From: Gammaproteobacteria bacterium
GTDB lineage: Bacteria > Pseudomonadota > Gammaproteobacteria > Chromatiales > Chromatiaceae
DNA length: 14,667 nucleotides
Direction of reading: 5' to 3'
Assembly: GCA_015231665.1 (NCBI GenBank)
Contig: JADGBD010000025.1
Coordinates: 1-14,667, forward strand
The notes under the pieces are model-generated. The model saw nothing but the letters and a program-made list of their open reading frames with translations, was not told the DNA's origin and made no database searches. The translations under genes and the position numbers were made by a program. Shown here piece by piece: positions 1-7,566 of the stretch (the first letter of the stretch is position 1; each line of letters begins with the position of its first letter).

Positions 1-2
1 GG

Positions 3-233
3 CAGGTACGCATCGGCGTGCTGGATCAGGGCCCCGGCATCCCCGAAGATCAGCTGCAAGCAGTGTTTCTCCCCTTTCACCGGGTGGAGGCCTCGCGCAG
101 CCCGAATACCGGCGGCTCCGGCCTGGGCCTGGCCATAGTCCAGCAACTGGCCCTGGCCAACGGCTGGCGCATCGCGCTGCACAACCGCCCCGGCGGTGGC
201 CTGGCCGCCTGGCTGGAGCTGGAAAGGGTTTAG
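3..233 (+). CDS. Sensor histidine kinase, C-terminal fragment of the ATPase domain (5' end outside window)
   Basis: The frame is open from the window edge and ends at TAG 231-233, giving 76 residues. They carry the C-terminal half of a HATPase_c domain: a G1 box (DQGPGIP), an F-box-like LPFHRVE segment, and a G2 box (GGSGLGLAIV) followed by a final beta strand ending in LELERV. In this family these loops bind ATP, which phosphorylates a histidine in the missing dimerisation domain. The GTG at 18 is only an internal codon, because the reading frame continues upstream with the expected residues QVRIG. The sensor input, the HisKA domain and any cognate regulator lie outside the window, so the stimulus cannot be named. 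The gene runs tail to tail into the MFS gene with a 4-nt overlap and no terminator between them. Confidence 0.9.
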   Translation, partial: QVRIGVLDQGPGIPEDQLQAVFLPFHRVEASRSPNTGGSGLGLAIVQQLALANGWRIALHNRPGGGLAAWLELERV

Positions 234-1405
234 CTATTTGCCCCGCGGCGCATCTCATACAGGCCCACGCCGAGGGGAAGCAGCAGCACTACCGCGTTCA
301 GGCCCAGCACCAGGGGCCAGCCGCCCTGGCGCCAGAGGTAGCCGCTGACGGTGATCCCCACCGCGCCACCGACGTAGTAGAACAGCACGTAGAGGGCGTT
401 ACCCCGTCCACGGCTGGCGGTGAGGCGGCCGTTGAGGGCACCGTTGGCGGCGGCATGGGTGGTGAAAAAGCCGGCGCAACTGCCGAGCAAGGCGAGAATC
501 ACCACCGGCATGCTCGGCACCAACAGCCCGGCGAGGGAGACGCCGAACAGTAGCGAGCCCAGTACCAGGGTGCGGGCGCTGCCGAAGCGGTTGGCCAGAC
601 GACCGGACAGCGGTCCCATCAGCGCGCCGATCAAATAAGCGGTGTAGAGCCCGGTGATCAGCTTGGTGGAAGCGGCAATGGGCGGTTGGCTGAGATGAAA
701 GGGGAGAAAGTTGAAAATGGCGGAAAACACCCAGAAGGCACCGAAGCCCACCAGATACATGCGCAGCGCATCCCAGGAGCGCAGCAGCTTGGCAAAGCCC
801 ACCTGCCCTTGGGGGTGATGGGGCTTTTCCGTCACCCGCGGCAGCCAGCGCGCCGCTGCCAGCACCGCCAGCAGCAACAGCGCAGCCGCGCTAAAAAAGG
901 CGTAGCGCCAATGCAGCGGCGGATGCAGAAAGCCACCCAGCAGGCGCCCACCCAGACCACCCACCACGGTGGCTGAGACATAGGCGCCCATGGCGACATT
1001 GAGCCGCGTCAGCGGCAGGCTGTTGGCCAGATAGGCGGCAACGCAGGTAGTCAAGGCGGGAATGAACAGGCCCTGGGTAAAGCGCGCCGCCACCAGCAGG
1101 CTGAAGCTGTGGGTCAGGGCGCAGACCAGATCGGCCAGGGCCACCATCAGCCCGGCCAGCAGAATCAGTGGTCGCAGGGGGTATTGATCGCCCAAGCGGC
1201 CGAAGGGCAGATTGGCCAGGGCAATGCCGAGAATCACCGCCGATACCGACAACGAGGCGGTGGCGGCGTCCAGGCCGAATTCCTCTGCCAGCACCGGCAA
1301 CACCGGCTGGGTGATGTAGATGTTGGTGAAGGCGGCCACCACCAGGCTGAAGATCAACAGCTGGATGCGCCACAGCGGCTGGCCTTGGATGATCAGCTGG
1401 GTCAA
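230..1405 (-). CDS. MFS transporter, YnfM/AraJ-like efflux permease
   Basis: This is a 391-residue hydrophobic protein with about twelve predicted membrane spans, the usual size for a 12-TM major facilitator. The N-terminal part (YITQPVLPVLAEEFG) resembles the YnfM-like drug/arabinose efflux group. The loop after TM2 carries motif A (FGRLGDQYPLRP), and a second copy lies in the C-terminal half (GPLSGRLANRFGSARTL), as expected for two six-helix halves. It probably exports a small molecule by proton antiport; the substrate cannot be inferred. The start is uncertain. The in-frame TAG at 1451-1453 leaves no ATG or GTG before the first helix, so TTG at 1405 is the best candidate, and I see no good Shine-Dalgarno before it. 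A CACAGAG repeat lies about 55 bp upstream. Its 3' end overlaps the histidine kinase stop by 4 nt. Confidence 0.88.
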   Translation of the reverse strand: MTQLIIQGQPLWRIQLLIFSLVVAAFTNIYITQPVLPVLAEEFGLDAATASLSVSAVILGIALANLPFGRLGDQYPLRPLILLAGLMVALADLVCALTHSFSLLVAARFTQGLFIPALTTCVAAYLANSLPLTRLNVAMGAYVSATVVGGLGGRLLGGFLHPPLHWRYAFFSAAALLLLAVLAAARWLPRVTEKPHHPQGQVGFAKLLRSWDALRMYLVGFGAFWVFSAIFNFLPFHLSQPPIAASTKLITGLYTAYLIGALMGPLSGRLANRFGSARTLVLGSLLFGVSLAGLLVPSMPVVILALLGSCAGFFTTHAAANGALNGRLTASRGRGNALYVLFYYVGGAVGITVSGYLWRQGGWPLVLGLNAVVLLLPLGVGLYEMRRGANS

Positions 1406-1460
1406 GGGATAGGCAGGCTCGGCGCCGAGGGACTCAGGGATACCGATACCCTAAGTGCAT

Positions 1461-1512
1461 TTAGCCACAGAGCACACAGAGAAAACTCTGTGATCTCTGT
1501 AGCTCTGTGGCT
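1461..1512. repeat. Palindromic CACAGAG intergenic repeat
   Basis: Two CACAGAG units (1466-1472 and 1475-1481, 9-bp period) are followed by AAAA and then by CTCTGTG/CTCTGTA units at 1486-1492, 1495-1501 and 1503-1509. CACAGAG-AAAA-CTCTGTG (1475-1492) is a perfect 7-bp hairpin, and the outer arms AGCCACAGAG (1463-1472) and CTCTGTGGCT (1503-1512) match over 10 bp. It lies in the gap between the malQ 3' end and the MFS start. Similar CACAGAG repeats are, from memory, dispersed in many proteobacterial genomes. No transposase is associated with it. Confidence 0.7.
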
Positions 1513-1538
1513 TAACTGCCGAATCTGAGCCCACTCCA

Positions 1539-1562
1539 CAGCCCGGCCGCCGGCGCCGGCTG
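1539..1562. other. GC-rich inverted repeat downstream of malQ
   Basis: CAGCC (1539-1543) pairs with GGCTG (1558-1562) and GGC (1545-1547) with GCC (1555-1557). The stretch 1549-1560 is itself a 12-bp perfect palindrome, GCCGGCGCCGGC. It lies 6 bp beyond the malQ stop, so it could end or stabilise the glgC-GH57-malQ transcript. There is no T-run on the minus strand after it, so it is not a standard intrinsic terminator. Confidence 0.45.
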
Positions 1563-1567
1563 GGGGG

Positions 1568-3031
1568 TCAAACAATGCGCCCGTACAACGAGAGCAGGCT
1601 GCGCAGGCGCTGGCTGAGATCGGTGGGCACCTGGTCCCAGGTGAACTCCCACAGCCAGTTGCCCTCGATGGTGCCCGGGGTGTTCATCCGGTGCTCTCGC
1701 CCCAGTTCCAGCAGGTCCTGCATGGGGATCACCGCCATCTGGCTGCGGGAGCGCAAGGCCAGGCGTATCAGCGGCCAGGGCATGGGTTCCTGGGGATAGC
1801 CCAGGTAGTTGTTGACGTAATCGCGCGAGCCCTGACCCAGGCCGTTATACCAGCCCAGTGTGGTGTCGTTGTCGTGGGTGCCGGTGTAGACCACCGAGCA
1901 GCGCTCGTGGTTGTAGGGCAGATAGGGGTTATCCGCATCGCCGGAGAAGGCGAACTGAAGAATCTTCATCCCAGGCATGCCCAGGTTGTTTTTCAGCTCG
2001 CGCACTTCGTCGGTGATCACCCCCAGGTCCTCGGCCACCAGCGGCAGCTTGCCCAGCTTCTTTCTCAGGCGCTTGAACAGAGCATCGCCGGGACCGGGCA
2101 TCCAGCTGCCGTTGATGGCGAATTCCTCGCTGGCGGGAATCGCCCAGTAGGACTCAAAGCCGCGGAAGTGGTCGATGCGGATCAGGTCGAACAGTTCCAG
2201 CTGGGTTTTGATCCGCTGTTCCCAGAAGGCGTAATCATCGGCGTGCATCACGTCCCAGCGGTAGAGAGGGTTGCCCCAGCGCTGGCCGGTGGCGGAGAAA
2301 TAGTCAGGCGGCACCCCGGCCACCAAGGTCGGCTGGCCCTGCTCATCCAGCTCGAACAGGTGCGGCCGCGACCAGACCTCGGCACTGTCGTGGGCGACAA
2401 AGATGGGCACGTCACCAAACATCAGCACCCCGCGCTCGTTGGCGTAATTCTTCAGGGTGCGCCATTGGCGGAAAAATAGATACTGCTCAAAGCGGCAGCA
2501 ACTGATACGGTCAGCCAAGCGCGCCCGGGCCTTGCTCAGGCCTTCTTTGGTGCGGTGACGCAGGTCATCCGGCCACTCCCACCAAGGCTGCTCCTGTTCG
2601 GTGTGGATGGCGTAGAACAGGGCGTAATCGTCCAGCCAATAGGCCTGGCGCTCGATAAAATCGGCAAAATCCCGCCGATCCGCCTCGACAGCGTGGCGGC
2701 AAAAGCCCTGCCAGGCCTTCCAGATGCTCTGGCAGATGGGCGCGTCGTCCTTCACCGGCTCCAGCCAACCCTGCTGGTAGATGTCCGCCAGGTCGATCAT
2801 CTCCGGATTGCCGGCAAAGGCCGAGGTGGTTTGATAGGGCGAGCCATCCATGCCAACCGGGTTGATCGGCAATACCTGCCAGACACCAAAGCCCGCGTCG
2901 GCAAGGAAATCGACAAAACGAAAGGCCTGCGCCCCCAGGCAGCTGTCTTCGCCCCCGGGAAGCGAGGTGATATGCAGCAATACACCCGCCTGGCGAGGCG
3001 GCTTGCAGAAGGCGATGGTGGATGATTTCAC
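1568..3031 (-). CDS. malQ: 4-alpha-glucanotransferase (amylomaltase, GH77)
   Basis: With a GTG start at 3031 the protein has 487 residues, close to the short bacterial amylomaltase type. MalQ transfers 1,4-alpha-glucan segments between maltooligosaccharides in the cytoplasm. The N-terminus has the family pattern GVLLHITSLPGG, followed by VLPINPVG and GSPYQ. The signature GVPPDYFSATGQRWGNPLY spans 239-257. Predicted catalytic residues, by comparison with Thermus amylomaltase, are nucleophile D287 (IRIDHFRGF), acid/base E334 (VAEDLG) and D387 (GTHDND). The frame is open to 3106, but that start would overlap the GH57 gene. GTG 3031 begins the conserved region, has AGGA at 3038-3041, and lies 19 nt after the GH57 stop, so it is preferred. 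It is the last gene of the glgC operon and would process the oligosaccharides released from glycogen. Confidence 0.95.
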   Translation of the reverse strand: MKSSTIAFCKPPRQAGVLLHITSLPGGEDSCLGAQAFRFVDFLADAGFGVWQVLPINPVGMDGSPYQTTSAFAGNPEMIDLADIYQQGWLEPVKDDAPICQSIWKAWQGFCRHAVEADRRDFADFIERQAYWLDDYALFYAIHTEQEQPWWEWPDDLRHRTKEGLSKARARLADRISCCRFEQYLFFRQWRTLKNYANERGVLMFGDVPIFVAHDSAEVWSRPHLFELDEQGQPTLVAGVPPDYFSATGQRWGNPLYRWDVMHADDYAFWEQRIKTQLELFDLIRIDHFRGFESYWAIPASEEFAINGSWMPGPGDALFKRLRKKLGKLPLVAEDLGVITDEVRELKNNLGMPGMKILQFAFSGDADNPYLPYNHERCSVVYTGTHDNDTTLGWYNGLGQGSRDYVNNYLGYPQEPMPWPLIRLALRSRSQMAVIPMQDLLELGREHRMNTPGTIEGNWLWEFTWDQVPTDLSQRLRSLLSLYGRIV

Positions 3032-3050
3032 GCTGTATCCTGAGCTATGA

Positions 3051-4757
3051 CTAGATATTCTGGCGCATGACGCCGCCAGCGGAGGGGGCGCCGCTGCCGC
3101 GGGCAAAGACGTGCTTGAGGTAGTCGGGCGGTTCGACCCGCAGCAGGGCGTAGAGTTGCGTCAGCTGCAGGCGGAACAGGCGTTCAAAATCCGACACCGC
3201 CTGCCCCGGGTTATAGTCACCAAACCACCAGAACCAGTCGGAGCCCTCGCAGGTGGCCAGCTGCAGCTCCAGCGCCTTGAGCTCGCTAGGGCTGAATTTC
3301 TTTTTCGCCATAGCCTTGTCAAAGGCCTGCTTGGCATCCACGAGCATTTCCCATCCCCGGTTCTTGTCCGGGTCGCCGATCCAGGTGGAGAGGGTGCCGT
3401 AGACCCAGCTACCGGCCACCAGATGGGGCAGATAGGGCGCCTCGTGCTCGCGCTCGGCAAGGACCTCGGAGAAGGTCGTCAGCTGCAGGCGCGGATGCTC
3501 CACCAGATGTTTGTAGAGGGAGCTGAGAAAATAAACCCCGTTCTTGGGGTAGTACTCCCAGGCATTTTCCCCGTCCATGATGATGGAGACCACCCGGTTG
3601 GCCTCGCCCTGGGTGGCGTCGGCAATGCTTTCCAGATGCTGGATCAGGTTTTGCACCGCGTCCTCGGCGTGCCAATCGGAATAGGTGAAACCAATCAGGT
3701 CCGACAGGCCATCATCCCGAAAAAACCCGTGCAGCTTGCCTTGTGCCAAGCGGTAAGGCGTATGAATCCAGGCGGCGGGCGCGCTCATGTCCGCCAGGGC
3801 CGCGCTCAGGCTGTTGTGCAGCACCTGCTGGCCGCTGGCCACCCAATCAAAACCCTGCTGTTCAAACAAGGCCACGGCGGCATCGCTGACCGCGCCCTCG
3901 GAGGGCCAGCAACCCTTAGGCTTGAAGCCGAAGTGCCGCTGGAAGGTTTCCAGTCCCTTGTTGATATGCCAAAGCGCCCGTTCCTCGCCCCCGGGATAGC
4001 TCTGGGCATCCGGCAGGGCCACCTGGGGCATGGCCTCCCGCGCCACCTGAAAATCGTAGAACAGGGGCATGATCGGGTGGGCGTAGGGCGTGACCGATAG
4101 CTCCACCCGCCCGGCCAGGGCGAGATCCTTGTATCGCTTGATCAAGTTGGAGATGACCTCGCTGATCACCTCGATGAGATGGCGCCGGTCTTCCTCGTTG
4201 AAGTAGCGCTTCTTGCTCTCCAGGGAAATCACCCGCAGATCGCTCTGGCGCACGCTCTCACCCATCCAGCCGAGGTGATACCAGACCAGCAGATCGACCA
4301 GGTACTGATCGTTCAGGTAGCTCAGGCTTTCCGGCCGTTGGCGTGCCCAATTGGCCATATCCACCAGCTCGCGGAAGACCGGATGGCGATTGATCAGGTG
4401 CTTCTCATTGGCCTTGAGGGCACTTTCGATCAGCTGGCTGCGCTCAGCGGGCTGAAGGGGAACACCGGGGCCGGCCAGTGCCGCCAGCAGGGGGTCGGTG
4501 ATGCGCTGGCCGGTCTTCAGCCAGCGGCGCAACTGGCGCGCATAGTCATCCAACTGCTCCAGCAATACCGGGGCAAAGTTGACTACCGCCCGGGCGCCCG
4601 GATTGGCCTCCAGATGAAAGGCCATGTCGGAATAGTCCTTGATGCCGTGCAGATAGACCCAGGGTAGCTCAAAATCACTGCCGTCCGGACCCCGATAGTC
4701 CGGCTGGTGCATGTGCCAGCACAGGACGACCTTCAGTGGATGTTCTTCATCGCGCAT
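3051..4757 (-). CDS. Glycoside hydrolase family 57 (alpha-amylase/alpha-glucanotransferase type)
   Basis: The 568-residue protein has the conserved GH57 regions: HMHQP at 15-19, [11 protein letters not shown] at 223-233, [10 protein letters not shown] at 282-291 and [13 protein letters not shown] at 392-404. By family precedent E287 is the nucleophile and D395 the acid/base. The C-terminal part holds [15 protein letters not shown] (506-520), typical of the COG1449-type GH57 proteins. There is no signal peptide, so it should act in the cytoplasm on glycogen or maltodextrins. GH57 includes amylases, 4-alpha-glucanotransferases and branching enzymes, and the sequence alone does not settle which. 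Because glgC and malQ flank it, a glycogen-remodelling role is likely. Its ATG (4755-4757) overlaps the glgC 3' end by 11 nt, which suggests translational coupling; the Shine-Dalgarno is weak. Confidence 0.93.
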   Translation of the reverse strand: MRDEEHPLKVVLCWHMHQPDYRGPDGSDFELPWVYLHGIKDYSDMAFHLEANPGARAVVNFAPVLLEQLDDYARQLRRWLKTGQRITDPLLAALAGPGVPLQPAERSQLIESALKANEKHLINRHPVFRELVDMANWARQRPESLSYLNDQYLVDLLVWYHLGWMGESVRQSDLRVISLESKKRYFNEEDRRHLIEVISEVISNLIKRYKDLALAGRVELSVTPYAHPIMPLFYDFQVAREAMPQVALPDAQSYPGGEERALWHINKGLETFQRHFGFKPKGCWPSEGAVSDAAVALFEQQGFDWVASGQQVLHNSLSAALADMSAPAAWIHTPYRLAQGKLHGFFRDDGLSDLIGFTYSDWHAEDAVQNLIQHLESIADATQGEANRVVSIIMDGENAWEYYPKNGVYFLSSLYKHLVEHPRLQLTTFSEVLAEREHEAPYLPHLVAGSWVYGTLSTWIGDPDKNRGWEMLVDAKQAFDKAMAKKKFSPSELKALELQLATCEGSDWFWWFGDYNPGQAVSDFERLFRLQLTQLYALLRVEPPDYLKHVFARGSGAPSAGGVMRQNI

Positions 4758-6012
4758 AGTGAATATTCTGCCCCAGCATGTCAGGTGTGACCAAAACTAT
4801 GCCTCCGGGGGAGACGTGGAAGCGCTCGGCATCGGCCTTGGGGTCTTCGCCGATCACCGTGCCTTCGGGAATGAGGCAGCCGCGGTCAATCACCGCACGG
4901 GTGATGCGGCAGTGGCGATTGATTACTACCTCGGGTAGCACCACCGAGTCCTGCACCACCGAGTAGGAATGCACCATGACGCTGGAAAACAGCAGGGAGT
5001 GGCGCACCGTCGAGCCGGAAATGATGCAGCCGCCAGAAACCAGCGAATCCACCGCCATGCCGCGACGATCATCGTCATCGAAGACGAACTTGGCCGGCGG
5101 CAGCTGGGCGGCGTGGGTCCAGATGGGCCAGGTCTCATCGTACAGATTCAGCGGCGGGGTCACGCCGGTCAGCTCCAGGTTGGCCTCCCAGAAGGAATCC
5201 ACCGTACCCACATCGCGCCAATAGGCCTGATTGCCCTCGTGATCGCGGAAGGGATAGGCCTGCACGTGGTAGCGCTTGATTACCTCGGGGATGATGTCCT
5301 TGCCGAAATCATGGCTGGAGTGATGATCGTCCGCATCCTTGATCAACTGCTCGAAGAGAAAACCCTTGTTGAACACATAGATACCCATGGACGCCAGAGC
5401 CATGTCGGGATTCCCCGGCATCGGCTTGGGCTGCTCGGGCTTCTCGCTGAACTCCACCACCCGATGATCGCCGTCCACACTCATCACACCAAAGGCCTTG
5501 GCAGTATCCAGGTCCACCTCGATGCAGCCCACGGTCATGTCGGCACCCGAGGCAACGTGCTCGGCGATCATGGCACCGTAGTCCATCTTGTAGATGTGAT
5601 CGCCCGCCAGCACCAGGACATAGTCGGGATCATGGCTGCGGAGTATGTCCAGATTCTGGTAGATGGCATCGGCGGTACCGGCGTACCAGTTGGTCTCGAT
5701 GCGCTGCTGCGCCGGCAGCAGTTCGACAAACTCGCCGAACTCGCCGCGCAGGAAACTCCAACCCCGCTGCAGGTGCAGCAGCAGGGAGTGGGACTTGTAC
5801 TGGGTGAGCACGCCAATGCGGCGAATGCCCGAGTTGATGCAGTTGGACAAGGGAAAGTCGATGATGCGGAACTTGCCGCCAAACTGCACCGCCGGCTTGG
5901 CACGCCACTTGGTCAGGTGCTTCAAACGTGATCCCCGACCGCCAGCCAGGATCAAGGCCAGGGTGTTACGGGTCAACCGGCTGACAAAGCGTGGATTTTG
6001 CTCGTTGTTCAT
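4747..6012 (-). CDS. glgC: Glucose-1-phosphate adenylyltransferase (ADP-glucose pyrophosphorylase)
   Basis: This 421-residue protein aligns along its whole length with E. coli GlgC (431 aa). It makes ADP-glucose from glucose-1-phosphate and ATP, the committed step of bacterial glycogen synthesis. Landmarks are the nucleotide loop GGRGSRL (24-30), [16 protein letters not shown] (38-53), AGDHIY with catalytic D138 (E. coli D142), FSEKP with K191 (E. coli K195, sugar phosphate), YWRDVGT and the C-terminal beta-helix ending [10 protein letters not shown]. The E. coli activator-site Lys39 is Trp36 here (LTKWRAKP). ATG 6012 is chosen over the longer frame to 6042 because AAGGA sits 5 nt before it. 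It is the first gene of the glgC-GH57-malQ unit. Neither glgA nor glgB is nearby. Confidence 0.96.
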   Translation of the reverse strand: MNNEQNPRFVSRLTRNTLALILAGGRGSRLKHLTKWRAKPAVQFGGKFRIIDFPLSNCINSGIRRIGVLTQYKSHSLLLHLQRGWSFLRGEFGEFVELLPAQQRIETNWYAGTADAIYQNLDILRSHDPDYVLVLAGDHIYKMDYGAMIAEHVASGADMTVGCIEVDLDTAKAFGVMSVDGDHRVVEFSEKPEQPKPMPGNPDMALASMGIYVFNKGFLFEQLIKDADDHHSSHDFGKDIIPEVIKRYHVQAYPFRDHEGNQAYWRDVGTVDSFWEANLELTGVTPPLNLYDETWPIWTHAAQLPPAKFVFDDDDRRGMAVDSLVSGGCIISGSTVRHSLLFSSVMVHSYSVVQDSVVLPEVVINRHCRITRAVIDRGCLIPEGTVIGEDPKADAERFHVSPGGIVLVTPDMLGQNIHYAR

Positions 6013-6138
6013 AAATATCCTTGAGGTAACGCAGAACCGCAACGACTGCGATTGCTTGAAACTTGAAGCCCGGCATCCTAACGAAGACGGGTTACAAAAC
6101 CGCTAAACCTAACCCGGCGCAGCCGGAACCAAAAACGG

Positions 6139-6173
6139 ATCGCAAAGAACGCAAAGGAAACGCGAAGCGTTTC
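6139..6173. repeat. GCAAAG intergenic repeat ending in a small hairpin
   Basis: Between the receiver gene and glgC the plus strand reads CGCAAAGAA (6141-6149), CGCAAAGGA (6150-6158), then a diverged CGCGAAGCG (6161-6169). GAAACGC (6157-6163) and GCGTTTC (6167-6173) form a 7-bp inverted repeat with a 3-nt loop. A second small inverted repeat, CCGGC-GCA-GCCGG, lies at 6114-6126. Repeats of the GCAAAGAACGCAAAG kind are, from memory, scattered in intergenic DNA of many proteobacteria. No T-run follows on the minus strand, so I do not call a terminator. Confidence 0.55.
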
Positions 6174-6194
6174 AACAGTTGCAAATTCGCAGCC

Positions 6195-6554
6195 CTAGGC
6201 CGGCTTGGCCACCGCAGCGGCCACCGCCTGGACCAGCTCCGTCTCGGAAAAGGGCTTGTGCAGGACGAAATCCGCCCCCAGTTCCTCGACGATGCTGAGA
6301 TAATTCTCGTGTGCCGACATGGCAATAATGGGCAGGCCCATCTTCTCCTTGCGCAGTGCCATGATCATCTCGAAGCCTTCGCAATCCGGCATCACCAGAT
6401 CGGTGAGCAAGACATCGGGCTGTTCAGCGCGGATCATCCCCGCCACCCCCAAGCCGTTGGGGGCCTGCAATACTTCATGCCCGGCTTTATTCAGGACACT
6501 GGCATAAAACCGTAGCGACACTTCCTCATCTTCAACAATCAACACCTTGGCCAT
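6195..6554 (-). CDS. Stand-alone CheY-like response regulator receiver protein
   Basis: The 119 residues are one receiver domain with no output domain. The acidic pocket is E8/D9 (LIVEDEE), the phosphorylation site is D52 (LLTDLVMPD), the switch residue is S80 (AMSAHEN) and the conserved lysine is K100 (LHKPFSE). Such proteins act by binding a partner after phosphorylation or serve in phosphorelays. The ATG at 6554 has a strong GGAGGT 5 nt upstream. No histidine kinase is adjacent; the kinase fragment at the left edge is 6 kb away and on the other strand. The gene precedes glgC in the same direction with a 182-nt gap, so co-transcription is possible but not shown. A link to glycogen control would be speculation. 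Confidence 0.92.
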   Translation of the reverse strand: MAKVLIVEDEEVSLRFYASVLNKAGHEVLQAPNGLGVAGMIRAEQPDVLLTDLVMPDCEGFEMIMALRKEKMGLPIIAMSAHENYLSIVEELGADFVLHKPFSETELVQAVAAAVAKPA

Positions 6555-6683
6555 TCAGCACCTCCACACCTGATCCACGCCCAAGACGGCACTGCCGCTA
6601 ATCCTAACACCCTCTGCCCCTTCTGAAACAGTCACAGCAACGGTTTTGTTGCACAGCTTGATGATTCGCAACGGGCAGACAGC

Positions 6684-6705
6684 AAAAAGGTGCACACACG
6701 GCACC
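6684..6705 (-). terminator. Possible weak second terminator after the tRNA-Pro unit
   Basis: Read on the minus strand, GGTGC (6701-6705) and GCACC (6689-6693) form a 5-bp stem with a 7-nt loop, followed by five Ts (6684-6688). It lies about 20 nt beyond the strong tRNA-Pro terminator and could back it up. The stem is short, so the call is tentative. Confidence 0.3.
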
Positions 6706-6723
6706 GCTCTGGCATCCGCGCAT

Positions 6724-6755
6724 AAAAAAAGCACTCAGGGTCAGCCCCTGAGTGC
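6724..6755 (-). terminator. Intrinsic terminator of the tRNA-Pro transcript
   Basis: On the minus strand a perfect 10-bp stem (GCACTCAGGG / CCCTGAGTGC; 6746-6755 with 6731-6740) encloses a 5-nt loop (6741-6745) and is followed by seven Ts (6724-6730). It starts 10 nt after the CCA end of the tRNA, so it should end the merR-type/tRNA transcript and separate it from the receiver gene. Confidence 0.93.
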
Positions 6756-6764
6756 TTCATTTGA

Positions 6765-6841
6765 TGGTCGGCGTGAGAGGATTCGAACCTCCGACCCCTA
6801 CAACCCCATTGTAGTGCGCTACCAGCCTGCGCTACACGCCG
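6765..6841 (-). tRNA. tRNA-Pro, anticodon GGG
   Basis: The 77-nt cloverleaf reads on the minus strand: acceptor CGGCGTG (6835-6841) with CACGCCG (6769-6775), D stem GCGC/GCGC, anticodon stem CTACA/TGTAG, loop ATGGGGT with anticodon GGG at 6805-6807, T arm GGAGG-TTCGAAT-CCTCT, discriminator A and an encoded CCA (6765-6767). It closely matches the E. coli tRNA-Pro(GGG) layout and reads CCC/CCU codons. Its place just after the ihfA and merR-type genes is the conserved gammaproteobacterial arrangement. Confidence 0.97.
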
Positions 6842-6850
6842 TAAATAATT

Positions 6851-6878
6851 CGGGAAGCAGCCTTGCGAGTGCTTCCCG
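6851..6878 (-). other. Stem-loop between the merR-type gene and tRNA-Pro
   Basis: CGGGAAGCA (6851-6859) and TGCTTCCCG (6870-6878) form a perfect 9-bp stem with a 10-nt loop, 9 nt before the tRNA 5' end. On the minus strand AATTATTT follows, only a weak U-tract. It could be a leaky terminator after the merR-type gene or a processing stem in a joint mRNA-tRNA transcript. A smaller inverted repeat, GAATCC-TAG-GGATTC, lies at 6890-6904. Confidence 0.45.
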
Positions 6879-6920
6879 AGCAAGAGGGCGAATCCTAGGG
6901 ATTCACGCCGGTTTTGTCAA

Positions 6921-7283
6921 TCAGCGTTTGAGAATGTGCAGCACGTCCTCAAGCTCCATGCGCATCTGGCGAACGATCTGTTGGCTCTGATTTTGATCGT
7001 TTTTCGCCGTTTCACCGGAGAGCTGCTGACGGGCGCCGCCGATGGTGAAGCCCTGCTCATAGAGCAGACCACGAATCTGGCGGATCATGAGTACGTCATG
7101 ACGTTGATAATAGCGGCGATTGCCGCGCCGCTTGACCGGCTTGAGCTGGGGAAATTCCTGCTCCCAGTAGCGCAGCACGTGGGGCTTGACCCCGCACAGG
7201 TCACTTACCTCACCGATAGTGAAGTAACGCTTTCCCGGTATCGCCGGCAGATCAGCGGTTGTATGTTCAGTCGTTTCCAGCAT
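6921..7283 (-). CDS. MerR-family transcriptional regulator (ihfA-linked type)
   Basis: The 120-residue protein has a MerR DNA-binding domain: helix-turn-helix at about 20-41 ([20 protein letters not shown]), wing RRGNRRYY at 52-59 and a second helical pair ([18 protein letters not shown]) at 64-81. The C-terminal 30 residues are charged and helical ([19 protein letters not shown]), suiting the dimerising coiled coil of the family. There is no cysteine set typical of metal sensors, so the effector is unknown. Its ATG (7281-7283) lies inside ihfA with a 17-nt overlap and a GAGG just upstream, so translation is probably coupled to ihfA. A MerR-type gene in this exact place after ihfA is common in Gammaproteobacteria. 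Its targets are not deducible here. Confidence 0.92.
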   Translation of the reverse strand: MLETTEHTTADLPAIPGKRYFTIGEVSDLCGVKPHVLRYWEQEFPQLKPVKRRGNRRYYQRHDVLMIRQIRGLLYEQGFTIGGARQQLSGETAKNDQNQSQQIVRQMRMELEDVLHILKR

Positions 7284-7563
7284 ATGCCTCTACCCGAGCC
7301 TTGAGTTTCTGACCCGGCCTGAAGGTCACCACCCGGCGCGCGGAGATGGGTATCTCTTCGCCGGTCTTGGGATTTCTCCCCGGCCGTTGTTTCTTCTCAC
7401 GCAGGTCAAAATTACCAAAACCCGACAGCTTGACCTGCTCACCACGCTCAAGGGCGGCGCGAATTTCCTCGAAGAAGGTTTCCACCATCTCCTTGGCCTC
7501 ACGCTTGTTCAGCCCCAGTTCATCAAACAGCCTTTCGGCCATATCTGCTTTGGTTAACGCCAT
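7267..7563 (-). CDS. ihfA: Integration host factor subunit alpha
   Basis: The 98 residues match E. coli IhfA (99 aa) along the whole length: [18 protein letters not shown] at the start, [20 protein letters not shown] at 44-63, and the DNA-intercalating arm with P65 ([11 protein letters not shown]). The end [15 protein letters not shown] is the family C-terminus. IhfA pairs with IhfB, encoded elsewhere, to bend DNA sharply at specific sites in nucleoid organisation, recombination and sigma-54 promoters. The ATG is only 3 nt after the pheT stop and the Shine-Dalgarno is weak, so it is probably coupled to pheT. In E. coli ihfA also has a promoter inside pheT; an AT-rich candidate region exists here at about 7660-7820. 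Confidence 0.98.
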   Translation of the reverse strand: MALTKADMAERLFDELGLNKREAKEMVETFFEEIRAALERGEQVKLSGFGNFDLREKKQRPGRNPKTGEEIPISARRVVTFRPGQKLKARVEAYAGND

Positions 7564-7566
7564 GTT

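Noticed and set aside
3032..3106. 25-residue N-terminal extension of malQ
   Set aside because: It would overlap the GH57 3' end, is low-complexity ([12 protein letters not shown]) and is absent from the family; GTG 3031 has a good Shine-Dalgarno.
6013..6042. 10-residue extension of glgC to an upstream start
   Set aside because: ATG 6012 has AAGGA 5 nt upstream and gives a family-like N-terminus.
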